This document shows, in pieces, positions 1 through 8,397 of a stretch of DNA of 56,505 nucleotides (position 1 is its first letter; each line of letters starts with the position of its first letter). Made by a program: the position numbers and the translations under genes. The notes under the pieces were generated by a model. The model did no database searches, was not told the DNA's origin, and saw only the letters and a list, made by a program, of their open reading frames with translations. The stretch covers positions 1 to 56,505 of the forward strand of contig NZ_JAAFHA010000016.1 of the NCBI RefSeq assembly GCF_010365055.1. Direction: 5' to 3'. The stretch comes from Rhodoferax sp. GTDB taxonomy: Bacteria; Pseudomonadota; Gammaproteobacteria; Burkholderiales; Burkholderiaceae_C.

Positions 1-829
1 GCGCGGTGCTGCCTGCCGCCCACAACCCCGCCACTTTCCAGGCGCTAGAGGGTGCCAACTCGGCCAGGGCCTGCGCGTGAATCGGCGACACACCGCTGAA
101 GCCGAGCATCAGCCAGACCGCGCCAATCAACAGGGCCCCGCCCTGGGTGAACGCCAGCGCCCGGGCCAGGCGTGCGGTGTCGTCGCTTGCGGGCTGGCCG
201 GCCAGGCGAGCGAGGATCAGCGTCAGGCCGATGCCGCCAGCCAGTGCCGTCACCACGAACAGCAGCGGCAGCAAGGGCGTATGCCACAGCGGGATCGCCC
301 GCACCACCATCACCTCCATGCCGGTGTAGAGCGCAACCAGCGACGCCCCGACGAAGGTGAGCGCGGCGGCGGCGAACAGCCCGCCCCGACTCTGCGATCC
401 GCCCCCGCTCAGCAGCCGGCACAGCCGCGTCAGGCGCGGCGACAAGTCGCCCTGCTGCGCCTGCTGCGCCAGCAAGGGCCGCCAAGCCAGCCAGGCGTAG
501 AGCATCAGGCCGCCCACATAGACGGGGATGAAGAAGGAGCCCCAGGACATCCAGGAGGTCGGCGTGAAGTGCAGGTAGAAGTGGTAGGAGCGCCCCGGCT
601 GGTGCAGGTCGGCCAGCAGCGCAACCGGCGCGCTCAGGCCGCAGATCAACGCCACCAGCAGGGCCACGCGCGAAATCCCGATCCAGCCGGGACGGCGCCA
701 GACGATGCCGGGCAGAGAGAGCACAAAGGCGCCGTAAGACAGGCCGATGAGAAAGAAGTATTGCACTGCCCACGGCAGCCAGGCCACTTCACGAATGACA
801 TTGACGGTTTCAACGATGCTGGTGTTCAT
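1..829 (-). CDS. ttrC: Tetrathionate reductase membrane subunit TtrC (NrfD family), 3' end cut by window edge
   Basis: The frame opens at the ATG at 829-827 and stays open to the left edge (276 codons seen). The protein begins with a stretch containing WLPWAVQYFFLIG, followed by repeated hydrophobic segments and an ADLHQPGRSYHFY segment, which is how TtrC/NrfD-type quinol-oxidising membrane anchors look; enterobacterial TtrC is about 340 residues, so roughly 60 residues are missing. It would take electrons from quinol and pass them to the Fe-S subunit TtrB on the periplasmic side. The start lies 2 bases after the stop of ttrB, so the two are translationally coupled. The catalytic ttrA is expected beyond the left edge and cannot be confirmed here. 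A thiosulfate or polysulfide reductase is the main alternative, but the match of the neighbouring TtrB favours tetrathionate. Confidence 0.82.
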   Translation of the reverse strand, partial: MNTSIVETVNVIREVAWLPWAVQYFFLIGLSYGAFVLSLPGIVWRRPGWIGISRVALLVALICGLSAPVALLADLHQPGRSYHFYLHFTPTSWMSWGSFFIPVYVGGLMLYAWLAWRPLLAQQAQQGDLSPRLTRLCRLLSGGGSQSRGGLFAAAALTFVGASLVALYTGMEVMVVRAIPLWHTPLLPLLFVVTALAGGIGLTLILARLAGQPASDDTARLARALAFTQGGALLIGAVWLMLGFSGVSPIHAQALAELAPSSAWKVAGLWAAGSTA

Positions 830-831
830 GA

Positions 832-1593
832 TCAGACTCCGTGAGTTTTGGATTGCCACAGCGCGCCCTGGCCTTCAACCTTGCCCTGGAAGCGCTCGTC
901 CAGGCCGATGTAATAGACATTGGGCCGGGTGCCCAGCTCGGGCTTGAGCACTTTCAGCTGGTCGCTGGCGGCGTTCATGCGCAGCCGCAATTCACCCTTG
1001 GGATCGTTCAGGTCGCCAAAGATGCGCGCGCCGCCGACGCAGGTTTCCACGCAGGCCGGCAGCAGCCCGGCCTCCAGGCGGTGGCCGCAGAAGGTGCATT
1101 TGTCCGCCTTGCCGGTCTGGTGGTTGATGAAGCGGGCGTCGTAAGGGCAGGCCAGCACGCAGTAGCCGCAGCCGACGCAGCGGTCACCGTCGACCAGCAC
1201 CAAACCGTCTGCGCGCTTGAAGGTGGCGCCGACCGGGCAGACCGGCACGCACGGCGGCTCGTCGCAGTGGTTGCACAGACGCGGCAGCACGTAGGTGCCA
1301 GCGGGTTGGCCCACCTGGTCGTTCTGCTTGACGCTGTAGTTCGAGACGATGGTGCGAAAGCTGCCCTCGGGCACGTCGTTTTCGTTGATGCAGGCAATCG
1401 TGCAGGCCTGGCAGCCGATGCACTTGCGCAGATCAACGAGCATGCCCCAGTGCGCGCCGGACGACGTGGCCGCGGCGGCCGCGGCCGCGGGCAGGCTGAC
1501 GGCGCCCATGGTGACGATGGGAATCCCGCGCAAAAACGCACGTCTCGAAGACGACACAGTCGGGTCGGCGGGGCTGATTGAGTCTATTTTCAT
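832..1593 (-). CDS. ttrB: Tetrathionate reductase Fe-S subunit TtrB
   Basis: A 253-residue Tat-exported ferredoxin-like subunit. The twin-arginine signal SSRRAFLRG is at residues 14-23, followed by a hydrophobic Ala-rich stretch. Four cysteine clusters follow: KCIGCQACTIAC near 57-68, CNHCDEPPCVPVCP, CVGCGYCVLACP and CTFCGHRLEAGLLPACVETC, giving ligands for four [4Fe-4S] centres. The segment YDARFINHQTGKADKCTFC is very close to TtrB of Salmonella from memory, which supports tetrathionate over thiosulfate or DMSO reductase. It carries electrons from TtrC to the molybdopterin subunit. GAGGA lies about 9 bases before the ATG. No ttrSR two-component regulator is seen in the 530 bases upstream. 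Confidence 0.88.
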   Translation of the reverse strand: MKIDSISPADPTVSSSRRAFLRGIPIVTMGAVSLPAAAAAAATSSGAHWGMLVDLRKCIGCQACTIACINENDVPEGSFRTIVSNYSVKQNDQVGQPAGTYVLPRLCNHCDEPPCVPVCPVGATFKRADGLVLVDGDRCVGCGYCVLACPYDARFINHQTGKADKCTFCGHRLEAGLLPACVETCVGGARIFGDLNDPKGELRLRMNAASDQLKVLKPELGTRPNVYYIGLDERFQGKVEGQGALWQSKTHGV

Positions 1594-2125
1594 GGCAACA
1601 TTCCTCGGTTCAAGCTATGCCACGACGATAGGTTCAGAGTGACCCCGCTGCAATTGGGGTGATAGGCCAGGCGGCTAGATGCTTTTACCTAGTGCGTCGT
1701 CAGTTCTTGCGTCGCCTGCTGTCACTGTGGGCCACACCATCACACTGCCCGCCGGCAGTGAGCTCAGACCAGCGCAACCGCCCGTGCTGTCGATTGGCGG
1801 GCCTGAGTCCTGTTTATGAATGTTTTCGGGCTCTAGCCCACGTCCTTCAAGCACATATAGCTATCTAATTAATAGTTAATGCACGCGACGCCGGTGTGGA
1901 ATGCCACCGGCTGGTGCTGCAAGGAAAGACTGATCTGCTGACGAACCAAGCCCAAGACGCGCAAGTTCTCGTGTTTGATCTGGCGCCTTGATATTCATCA
2001 CCACCGGTTAATAAAGTTTTCCTCAAAAATATAGCTTTGCTGTTGGGGCGACAACAGGTCGCACGAGTTCGGTCTTTCGCGATGCGCCCGGCGATTCAAC
2101 AGGCGCAATCTTCCAAGGAGTTTCC
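1594..2125. other. Non-coding region between ttrB and wrbA
   Basis: No convincing gene. It holds the promoter regions of two divergent genes and dispersed repeat copy A (1813-1878). A short inverted repeat ACCCC-N9-GGGGT lies at 1642-1660, about 50 bases upstream of the ttrB start; its role is unknown. The wrbA ribosome site AAGGAG is at 2115-2120. Confidence 0.6.
1813..1878 (+). repeat. Dispersed repeat copy A
   Basis: This 66-base unit contains GGCTCTAGCCCACGTCC and TAGCTATCTAATTAATAGTT. It matches copy B (5247-5312) at 63 of 66 positions in the same orientation. Related but more diverged copies occur at 29244-29300, 32710-32771 and 48667-48735. Confidence 0.85.
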
Positions 2126-2728
2126 ATGTCAAAAGTACTCGTTCTCTACTACTCAAGCTACGGCCACATTGAAACCATGGCGCAAGCGATGGCAGAAGGT
2201 GCCCGCTCGGCCGGCGCCAGCGTCGACCTCAAGCGCGTGCCAGAAACGGTGCCGCTGGAGGTCGCCAAGTCGGCCCATTTCAAGCTCGAACAGGCAGCGC
2301 CCGTGGCGAGCGTGGCCGAACTCGAAGGCTTTGATGCCATCATCATCGGCTGCCCGACCCGCTTCGGCCGCATGCTCGGGCAGATGGCGAGCTTTCTCGA
2401 CCAGGCGGGCGGTCTGTGGGCGCGCGGCGCACTGAACGGCAAGGTGGGCGGCGCGTTCACCTCCAGCGCCACCCAGCATGGCGGTCAGGAAGTCACGCTG
2501 TTTTCCATCATCACCAACCTGATGCACTTCGGCATGACCATCGTGGGTCTGCCGTACAGCTACCAGGGTCAAATGTCGCTCGATGAAATCGTTGGTGGCA
2601 GCCCCTACGGCGCGACCACGATCGCGGGTGGCCAGGGACAGCGCCAGCCCAGCGCGATCGAGCTCGACGGCGCCCGTTTTCAGGGCAAACTCATCGCTCA
2701 AACCGCCAACAAATTGTTTGGTGCCTGA
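2126..2728 (+). CDS. wrbA: NAD(P)H:quinone oxidoreductase, WrbA family
   Basis: A 200-residue flavodoxin-fold protein. The FMN phosphate loop [12 protein letters not shown] is at residues 9-20, the conserved GCPTRFGRM follows in the middle, and the WrbA signature [14 protein letters not shown] with [15 protein letters not shown] lies in the second half. The family makes tetrameric cytoplasmic enzymes that reduce quinones by two electrons and so avoid semiquinone radicals. Length and motifs fit WrbA exactly. The start is set by AAGGAG six bases before the ATG. It converges with the LysR gene downstream and belongs to the redox-stress group with doxX and pirin. Confidence 0.9.
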   Translation: MSKVLVLYYSSYGHIETMAQAMAEGARSAGASVDLKRVPETVPLEVAKSAHFKLEQAAPVASVAELEGFDAIIIGCPTRFGRMLGQMASFLDQAGGLWARGALNGKVGGAFTSSATQHGGQEVTLFSIITNLMHFGMTIVGLPYSYQGQMSLDEIVGGSPYGATTIAGGQGQRQPSAIELDGARFQGKLIAQTANKLFGA

Positions 2729-2763
2729 TCACCTCTGACAGCCGCGCCCCTGCGGCGCCGGCT

Positions 2764-3702
2764 TCATGCCTGCACCTGTGCCAGCGCCGTTTGCAGCATG
2801 TCGATGAAGACCCGTGTTTTGACCGGCATCAGTTTGCGCTCGGGGAACACCGCCCACGCCGTGTGGCTGGGCAAACTCCAGCTTGGCAACACGCGTCGCA
2901 GCGCGCCCCGGTGCACATCAGGCAGCGCAAAGTAGTCTGGCACGGCCGCGATCCCCGCGCCGGCGCACGCCAGTTTGATCAGCAACTCGGGCGCATTGGC
3001 GCTGGCCCGGCCCGGCGGGATGCCCTGCCAGCGCCGCTCACCTTGCACCAAGGTCCAGGCGGCAGCCTCCCCATTGGCTTGCAGCATCCTGATGGCCGCA
3101 TGCCGTGCCAGATCATCCGGGTCAGCGGGCTCGCCATGCTCGGCCAGGTAGCTGGGGGCAGCGTACAGACCAAAAGAAAAAACAGCCAGGCGCCGCGCTG
3201 CCAGCGAGGCATCGTCAGGCAGCTTGCCAATGCGCAGCACCACATCAAAACCTTCACCGAGCAGGTCCACCCGGCGCGGCGACAAATCGAGTTCCAGCTG
3301 GATCGCCGGATACAGCGCAATAAAAGCCGCCAGCGTGTCGGCCAACAGCAGGTTGGCAAAGTCACTGGGCATGGAGACCCGCAGGCGCCCGCTCGGCGTG
3401 GCCTGGCGACGCTCACTTAATGCAGCCACCGCCTCCACCTCAGACACCACCTGACGCGCATGCTCCAGCAACTGCAGGCCGAACTCGGTCAAAGACTGAC
3501 GCCGGGTGGTGCGCAGCAGCAGCCGTTCGCCCAAGCGGTGTTCCAGCGCAGCCAGCCGGCGCGATACCGTGGACTTGGGCAGCCCCATGCGCTCGGCAGC
3601 GCGGCTGAAGCTACCCAGCTCGGCCACACTGGCAAAGATGAGCAGGTCGTTGGGGTCGATAGTTGCGCTTGATTGTTCCAACATGGGATCAATCATATCC
3701 AT
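2764..3702 (-). CDS. LysR-family transcriptional regulator, divergent to doxX-pirin
   Basis: A 312-residue LysR regulator. The N-terminal helix-turn-helix includes VAELGSFSRAAERMGLPKSTVSRRLAALE (about residues 26-55), and the remainder is a LysR substrate-binding domain (SGRLRVSMPSDFANLLL, then FDVVLRIG). Two in-frame starts are possible, 3702 and 3684; neither has a strong ribosome site. It faces doxX across about 90 bases, the usual arrangement for a LysR protein controlling its neighbour, so doxX-pirin is the likely target and wrbA a possible one. In this subfamily the inducer is often a quinone or electrophile, but nothing in the sequence shows the ligand here. Confidence 0.88.
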   Translation of the reverse strand: MDMIDPMLEQSSATIDPNDLLIFASVAELGSFSRAAERMGLPKSTVSRRLAALEHRLGERLLLRTTRRQSLTEFGLQLLEHARQVVSEVEAVAALSERRQATPSGRLRVSMPSDFANLLLADTLAAFIALYPAIQLELDLSPRRVDLLGEGFDVVLRIGKLPDDASLAARRLAVFSFGLYAAPSYLAEHGEPADPDDLARHAAIRMLQANGEAAAWTLVQGERRWQGIPPGRASANAPELLIKLACAGAGIAAVPDYFALPDVHRGALRRVLPSWSLPSHTAWAVFPERKLMPVKTRVFIDMLQTALAQVQA

Positions 3703-3790
3703 TTCAAGGGATTCTCAAGCTGATTGATGACAAATAGACTACATCTACCGCAACACATTGCGTTCATCTCATTTTTTAAGGAAATCCATC

Positions 3791-4198
3791 ATGTCCAACG
3801 CAATTCAAAACTCTCTCAATCTGGCCGCACGCTTACTCATGGTCGCTTTGTTCCTGCCCGCCGGCATTGGCAAGCTCACCGGCTTTGCCGGCACCGTGGG
3901 CTACATCTCGTCGGTTGGCTTGCCGCTGCCCACTCTCGCTGCCGTCATCGCCCTGATCGTGGAGATTGTCGGCAGCCTGGCGCTGCTGGCTGGTTTTGGT
4001 ACCCGCATCGCGGCTTTGGTTCTGGCGGCGTTCACGCTGGTGGCCAGCTTCTTCTTCCACAATTACTGGGGTGTTCCTGCTGACCAGGCTTTCATGCAAC
4101 AACTGCTGTTCTTCAAGAACATCGCGGTCGTCGGTGGCTTGCTGGCCATTGCCGCCAACGGCGCTGGCGCATGGAGTCTTGATTCCCGCCGCGATTGA
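3791..4198 (+). CDS. DoxX family membrane protein
   Basis: A 135-residue integral membrane protein with four hydrophobic segments. It begins with a DoxX-type ARLLMVALFLPAGIGKLTGF stretch, continues with VEIVGSLALLAGFGTRIAALVLA, and ends with a loop GVPADQAFMQQLLFFKNIAVVGGLLAI typical of this family. The start at 3791 is chosen because AAGGAAA lies 7 bases upstream; an in-frame ATG at 3758 would add 11 polar residues without a ribosome site. DoxX-like proteins are found with quinone- and thiol-stress genes. It is followed by pirin on the same strand. Confidence 0.85.
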   Translation: MSNAIQNSLNLAARLLMVALFLPAGIGKLTGFAGTVGYISSVGLPLPTLAAVIALIVEIVGSLALLAGFGTRIAALVLAAFTLVASFFFHNYWGVPADQAFMQQLLFFKNIAVVGGLLAIAANGAGAWSLDSRRD

Positions 4199-4226
4199 AC
4201 CTACCCTCGAACAACCAATCAACCCT

Positions 4227-4250
4227 GCAGGGTGTTGCCGAGCACCCTGC
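4227..4250 (+). other. Intercistronic hairpin between doxX and pirin
   Basis: A perfect 8-bp inverted repeat, GCAGGGTG-N8-CACCCTGC, lies in the 70-base gap between doxX and pirin. No T-run follows, so it does not look like a simple terminator. It ends 6 bases before the AAGGAA ribosome site of pirin (4256-4261) and could affect RNA stability or expression of pirin relative to doxX. Confidence 0.5.
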
Positions 4251-4268
4251 GTCAAGAAGGAACTGCAA

Positions 4269-5147
4269 ATGAACACCATCAGCGACAAGCACGATGTAAA
4301 GGTTTCACGCACGGTTGAGAGATTGATCACCGGTCAAGCCACCTCCGACGGCGCTGGCGTCAAACTGACCCGTGTGCTGACACAAGACCTGCAGCAACGG
4401 CTCGACCCATTCTTGATGCTCGATGCCTTTGGCAGCGACCAACCCGACGACTACATTGCGGGCTTTCCCGATCACCCGCACCGCGGCTTCGAGACCATCA
4501 CGTACATGATTGCCGGGCGCATGCGCCACCGTGACAGTGCCGGCCATGAGGGTCTGCTGGAAAACGGCGGCGTGCAGTGGATGACGGCCGGCAAAGGCGT
4601 GATCCATTCCGAAATCCCGCAGCAGGAAGAAGGCGTGATGGAAGGCTTTCAGCTCTGGCTGAACCTGCCCCAGCGCGACAAGATGAACACCCCCTGGTAC
4701 CGCGACTTCAAGGCCGACGAACTACCCAAATTTGTCACGGAAGAAGGCGTGGCCGTGACGGTGATTGCAGGGGAAAGCCACGGCGTGAGTGGTGCCGTGA
4801 CACGCGACACCACGCAGCCGAACTACCTGGACCTGCACTTGAGCGCAGGCAGCAGCTTCGCGCAGCCACTGCCCGCTGGCCACAACGCGTTCGTCTATGT
4901 GTACCGGGGTGAAGTCAGCATTGCGGGTAAGTCGGTGCCAGTCCAGCGCATGGCCATCCTGGCCAATGACGCCCAGGCTGATGGTGTGGTGATCGAGGCC
5001 AGCGTGGATGCCAGGGTGCTGCTCATTTCAGGGCAGCCTTTGAAAGAGCCTATCGTTCAGTACGGCCCGTTTGTGATGAACACCAAAGATGAAATCTACC
5101 AGGCCCTGAGTGATTTCCGCGACGGACGGCTGGGCGAATCGGCCTGA
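4269..5147 (+). CDS. Pirin family protein
   Basis: A 292-residue double cupin. The pirin signature is present: FPDHPHRGFETITYMIAG with the metal-binding histidines, then RHRDSAGHEG, and GGVQWMTAGKGVIHSEIP with the downstream His and Glu. A second cupin and pirin C-terminal domain follow (AGHNAFVYVYRGE). Bacterial pirins bind iron; some have quercetin 2,3-dioxygenase activity and others act as redox sensors, and which applies here is unknown. The start at 4269 follows AAGGAA; the frame is open farther upstream, but that part overlaps doxX and is not protein-like. Probably co-transcribed with doxX. Confidence 0.9.
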   Translation: MNTISDKHDVKVSRTVERLITGQATSDGAGVKLTRVLTQDLQQRLDPFLMLDAFGSDQPDDYIAGFPDHPHRGFETITYMIAGRMRHRDSAGHEGLLENGGVQWMTAGKGVIHSEIPQQEEGVMEGFQLWLNLPQRDKMNTPWYRDFKADELPKFVTEEGVAVTVIAGESHGVSGAVTRDTTQPNYLDLHLSAGSSFAQPLPAGHNAFVYVYRGEVSIAGKSVPVQRMAILANDAQADGVVIEASVDARVLLISGQPLKEPIVQYGPFVMNTKDEIYQALSDFRDGRLGESA

Positions 5148-5583
5148 TCCGCCATCCCAACCGGGAGGCATCGCCATAGGTCACCCTGGTTGCCGATCTC
5201 TCAAAGCGGTGCTTGGCCAGGTGGCGATTCGCGTCAGTTGACCATATTTATGGATGTTTTCTGGCTCTAGCCCACGTCCTTCAAGCACATGTAGCTATCT
5301 AATTAATAGTTATTTGCACGGGTCGTTCGGTTTGGAGTGGGGCTGGAGTTGCGCCATGCCGAGTCCAGCGTGATGTGCGCATCGTCGAGTCTTTGGCCCG
5401 CTGCAAGGTCGGCCGCGCCGAGCGCATGCATGAACTCAACCGTTTTGTGCGGGAGGCAGGGCGTGGGTATTACATCGACGGGCGTGCCGCAAGCTGACTA
5501 AGCCGCGGCGGTGAAACAAGGCCTTGCAAACGCTCGTTTTAGCTGCGGCACAATGCACAGCTAGCCAACCCGTAGAGCCCGCC
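5148..5583. other. Non-coding region between pirin and ypfH
   Basis: Contains repeat copy B. Bases 5375-5499 read on the plus strand as an open segment ending in EAGRGYYIDGRAAS and a TGA at 5497; it has no credible start and may be the tail of a lost gene. I could not assign a family to it. Confidence 0.4.
5247..5312 (+). repeat. Dispersed repeat copy B
   Basis: A 66-base unit identical to copy A (1813-1878) except at three positions and in direct orientation 3.4 kb away, so the pair flanks wrbA-lysR-doxX-pirin. Confidence 0.85.
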
Positions 5584-6279
5584 ATGCCCGATCTTTCACT
5601 CGTCATCCAGGAGCGCGCCGACCAAGCGGCGCAGCTGATTCTGTTGTGCCACGCGGCCGGGGCCGATGCCGCGTCGCTGCTGCCCTTGGGCGCGCGACTG
5701 AGCGAAACCTTTCCCCAGGCCACCATCGTCTCCCTGCAGGCCGCTACGGCGGCTGACGCCCCCCAGGGTTTCGACTGGTTTCCCATGGCCGATGTGACCG
5801 ACCAGAACCGCCCGTTGCGGGTGGCCCAAGCCCTGCCAGCGCTGCAAGCCGCCGTGCGTGGCTGGCAGGAGCGCAGTGGGGTGTCGGCAGCAGCCACCGC
5901 GTTGATCGGCCTGTCGCAGGGCGCGGAAATGGTGTTGGAGCTGAGCAAATTGCAGCCCATGCTGGCCAGTCGCGTGGTCGCCATCGGCGGACGCTTCACC
6001 ACCCTGCCGGATGTGCCTGTGGCCGTGACCACCATCCATCTCCTGCATGGCAAGCAAGACGAGCTGATTCCCTACAGCCACAGCGTGACCGCAGCCCACC
6101 ATTTGCTGGACATGGGCTGTGACATCACGGCCGAGGTAGTGCCCTTTGTCGGTCATGAGCTGCACCCCGATTTGATAGCGCTGGCCATCACCAAACTCAG
6201 CACCCATATTGCCCGGCATTTGTGGACGGCGGCACAGGAGGCAGCACCCAACGACCAGGGCACCAATACGTCCGGTTGA
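5584..6279 (+). CDS. ypfH: Alpha/beta-hydrolase esterase, YpfH type
   Basis: A 231-residue carboxylesterase/phospholipase-family hydrolase. The catalytic triad is visible: Ser111 in GLSQGAEM, Asp159 in HGKQDELIP and His191 in VGHELHP. The length equals that of enterobacterial YpfH (about 232). The start at 5584 removes an upstream in-frame extension that does not resemble the family, but no strong Shine-Dalgarno precedes it. The natural substrate is unknown; relatives hydrolyse short acyl esters. It stands alone. Confidence 0.8.
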   Translation: MPDLSLVIQERADQAAQLILLCHAAGADAASLLPLGARLSETFPQATIVSLQAATAADAPQGFDWFPMADVTDQNRPLRVAQALPALQAAVRGWQERSGVSAAATALIGLSQGAEMVLELSKLQPMLASRVVAIGGRFTTLPDVPVAVTTIHLLHGKQDELIPYSHSVTAAHHLLDMGCDITAEVVPFVGHELHPDLIALAITKLSTHIARHLWTAAQEAAPNDQGTNTSG

Positions 6280-6424
6280 GCGTGCCCTGGCCGAGACGAT
6301 CGTGCAGGCGGTGCTACCGGGCACGCACGAGCGCCTCCAATTTTTCCGTATCCAGATTTCAGGGCGGTAGCCCCTGTCACCTATATGTAGTGCGCTATCT
6401 TTTTAGGATTTTTATGGGGCCGGA

Positions 6425-6835
6425 TTGATCAAGCAAGGAGTTGTCAGGGGAATACGTATTGTCCGATTGGGGAGCGAGCGAGCGCCCGCTGAAGGCCCCC
6501 GGATAGGAGCCGTGCGGCGTCCGCCGCGAGGCGCCCCAAAGACCGAGTTTGCACGGCAGAACTGGTATGACGTCTGGTACCCCAACCTGGTGCCCAGCAT
6601 GGAGACCATGAAGCTTGGGTAGGAGGCCGATCACGAGGCCAAGTGGAACGCGTTCGCGAAACGCTACCGCGCCGAGATGAAGCAGCCCGATGCGACGCGC
6701 ACGATGGAACTGCTGGCCCAGCTATCGCATGGCGCCAATTTCTCCATGGGCTGCTATTGCCAGGACGAGTCGCGCTGCCATCGCTCGATTCTCCGGGCGC
6801 TGCTGGTGGAACACGGGGCCTTGCTGAGCGCATGA
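6425..6835 (+). pseudogene. DUF488 (YeaO-like) gene with in-frame amber stop
   Basis: The frame reads RIVRLGSERAPAEG, then a GAVRRPPRG segment, WYDVWYPNLVPS, and after a TAG at 6620-6622 continues EADHEAKWNAFAKRYRAEM, ANFSMGCYCQDESRCHRS and LRALLVEHGALLSA to a TGA at 6833. Both halves belong to one DUF488 protein (about 120 residues), so the TAG is a nonsense mutation and not a frameshift. The start also looks lost: AAGGAG at 6435-6440 is followed by ATA where an ATG would be expected, and the only upstream in-frame start is a TTG at 6425. DUF488 function is not established. Readthrough of the TAG cannot be excluded. Confidence 0.8.
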
Positions 6836-6914
6836 GGGCCGGTTGCGGTCTGGTGCGCGGCTGCGCGTGTCGATGTACTATGCTCTTTGGGCTGCCGGCC
6901 CAGTGGCTGCGGCC

Positions 6915-7910
6915 TTATTCGCTATGAAAAAAGAAGCAATCTAAAGTACGGCCGGGCGCCGTCGTCACATAGCGGCTGCCCTGCCAGCTTGAGCGCCGGG
7001 CCAGTTCGGCGGAGAGGCGCGGGGCCAATTCGGACAGCCGCAGGTTCCACGCCGGAGCGAGTTTGAGCGATGGCGGCACTTCGCTGCCGATGCGCTGCAG
7101 CAGAATCCTGGGCGACAGGCGTTCGATGAAATCGACGAGCAGACGGACGCAGGCCGGCTCATCGAGCAGAGGCACCGCCGCTGGGTCGCGCTGCCATTCG
7201 CGCGCCAGCGCGGTGCCGCGCACCAACTGCAATTGATGCAATTTCAGCGCGTGGATCGGAAGGGCGGAGAGCTGGCGCGCGCCGTCCATCATGCTGGCGT
7301 GGGACTCGCCCGGCAGGCCGAGCATGACGTGGGCGGTGACGTCCAGCCCGCGCGCCGCCGCGCGCTCAATCGCGTCCACGCTGGCGGCAAAATCGTGGCC
7401 GCGGTTGACCCGCGCCAGCGCCGCGTCGTTGCAGGACTCGACGCCGATTTCAAGCTCGATGATGGTGTCGCTCGCCAGTTCGGCCAGGTAATCGAGCACG
7501 GCGTCGGGCAGGCAGTCGGGGCGGGTGCCGATCGCCAGGCCGCTGATCTGCGGATGGGCCAGTGCCTCGGCGTAGCAGGCGCGCAGCCGCTCAAACTCGC
7601 CGTAGGTGTTGCTGTAACTCTGAAAATACGCGATGTAGCGCTGCGTGCCAGGGTAGCGCCGCTGCAGGAACTCCAGCCCGGCGTCGATTTGCTCGGTGAT
7701 GCTCTGGCGCCGGTGCAGGTAGCCGGGCGTGAAGCTGGCGTTGTTGCAGAAGGTGCAGCCCCCGGTGCCGACCAGCCCGTCGCGGTTTGGGCAGGTGAAA
7801 CCCGCCAGCACAGAGACCTTCTGCACCCGACCGCCATGGCGCGCTTTCACATGGTCGTTCCAGGCGTGGTAGCGACGTTCGCCAAAGGGAGAGCAGGCGA
7901 CGGGATTCAT
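6915..7910 (-). CDS. yhcC: TIGR01212-family radical SAM protein (YhcC-like)
   Basis: A 331-residue radical SAM enzyme. The [4Fe-4S] cysteines are Cys40, Cys52 and Cys55 in TCPNRDG...GGCTFCNN, the wide spacing that marks this family. AIGTRPDCLP, LEIGVESCNDAAL and HVMLGLPGE are further barrel motifs, and a C-terminal tail containing SRYVTTAPGR follows. The length fits the family. The reaction is unknown; related Elp3-like enzymes modify RNA. It is monocistronic, with the broken DUF488 gene converging on it. Confidence 0.88.
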   Translation of the reverse strand: MNPVACSPFGERRYHAWNDHVKARHGGRVQKVSVLAGFTCPNRDGLVGTGGCTFCNNASFTPGYLHRRQSITEQIDAGLEFLQRRYPGTQRYIAYFQSYSNTYGEFERLRACYAEALAHPQISGLAIGTRPDCLPDAVLDYLAELASDTIIELEIGVESCNDAALARVNRGHDFAASVDAIERAAARGLDVTAHVMLGLPGESHASMMDGARQLSALPIHALKLHQLQLVRGTALAREWQRDPAAVPLLDEPACVRLLVDFIERLSPRILLQRIGSEVPPSLKLAPAWNLRLSELAPRLSAELARRSSWQGSRYVTTAPGRTLDCFFFHSE

Positions 7911-8081
7911 GCGGTGCGGCGTGAGCGCGCGGCGCTGGAAAGGCGCTGAGGGTCGCTGAAAGAAGGGCGCGCCATGACGTTGTGGGAGTGGAGGATCAAC
8001 AATTGAACGGGCAATTATATGTAGCCGCCTTGCCGCGGCTGGCCAGCACGTCCGTCAGTCGCGCAACGCAGAGGCCCTGCG

Positions 8082-8336
8082 TCAAGCCTTGCGGAAGATG
8101 CCAACTTTGTTCAAGATGAAGATCAAGAGTACCGCACCCACGACCGCCACCAGGAAACCCAGGATGCCGCCAGTGGGCGCGATGCCCAGAAGTCCGGCGA
8201 TCCAGTAGCCCAGCATCGAGCCCACGACACCCACCAGTACGTTGGCGATCCAGCCCATTTGCGCGTTGGTCTTCATGACGATGCTCGCCAGCCAGCCGAC
8301 GATTCCGCCAATGATCAACGAAATAATCCAGCTCAT
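8082..8336 (-). CDS. GlsB/YeaQ/YmgE family stress-response membrane protein
   Basis: An 84-residue protein with three transmembrane segments and the glycine pattern of the transglycosylase-associated/YeaQ family: IISLIIGGIVGWLASIVMK, GWIANVLVGVVGSMLGYWIAG and GGILGFLVAVVGAVLLIF. The family is small inner-membrane proteins induced in general stress or stationary phase; the molecular role is not known. GGGAG lies 7 bases before the ATG and decides the start. It lies next to two other small proteins of unknown function on the same strand. Confidence 0.9.
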   Translation of the reverse strand: MSWIISLIIGGIVGWLASIVMKTNAQMGWIANVLVGVVGSMLGYWIAGLLGIAPTGGILGFLVAVVGAVLLIFILNKVGIFRKA

Positions 8337-8397
8337 AGCGGTACTCCCTTTTGAGATTCAAATCACCGGCACAGTGCAGCCAAGCTGCGCTGTGGGT

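Noticed and set aside
45..773. A 242-codon minus-strand frame rich in Arg, Ala and Gly
   Set aside because: It is out of phase with the clear TtrC frame on the same strand and has the composition of a high-GC shadow.
3966..4268. A long N-terminal extension of pirin
   Set aside because: It lies in another frame of doxX and is not pirin-like; the ATG at 4269 with AAGGAA is the real start.
6375..6420. Possible further copy of the dispersed repeat (TATATGTAGTGCGCTATC)
   Set aside because: Only the TGTAG...GCTAT fragment resembles the family; the GGCTCTAGCCC core is missing.
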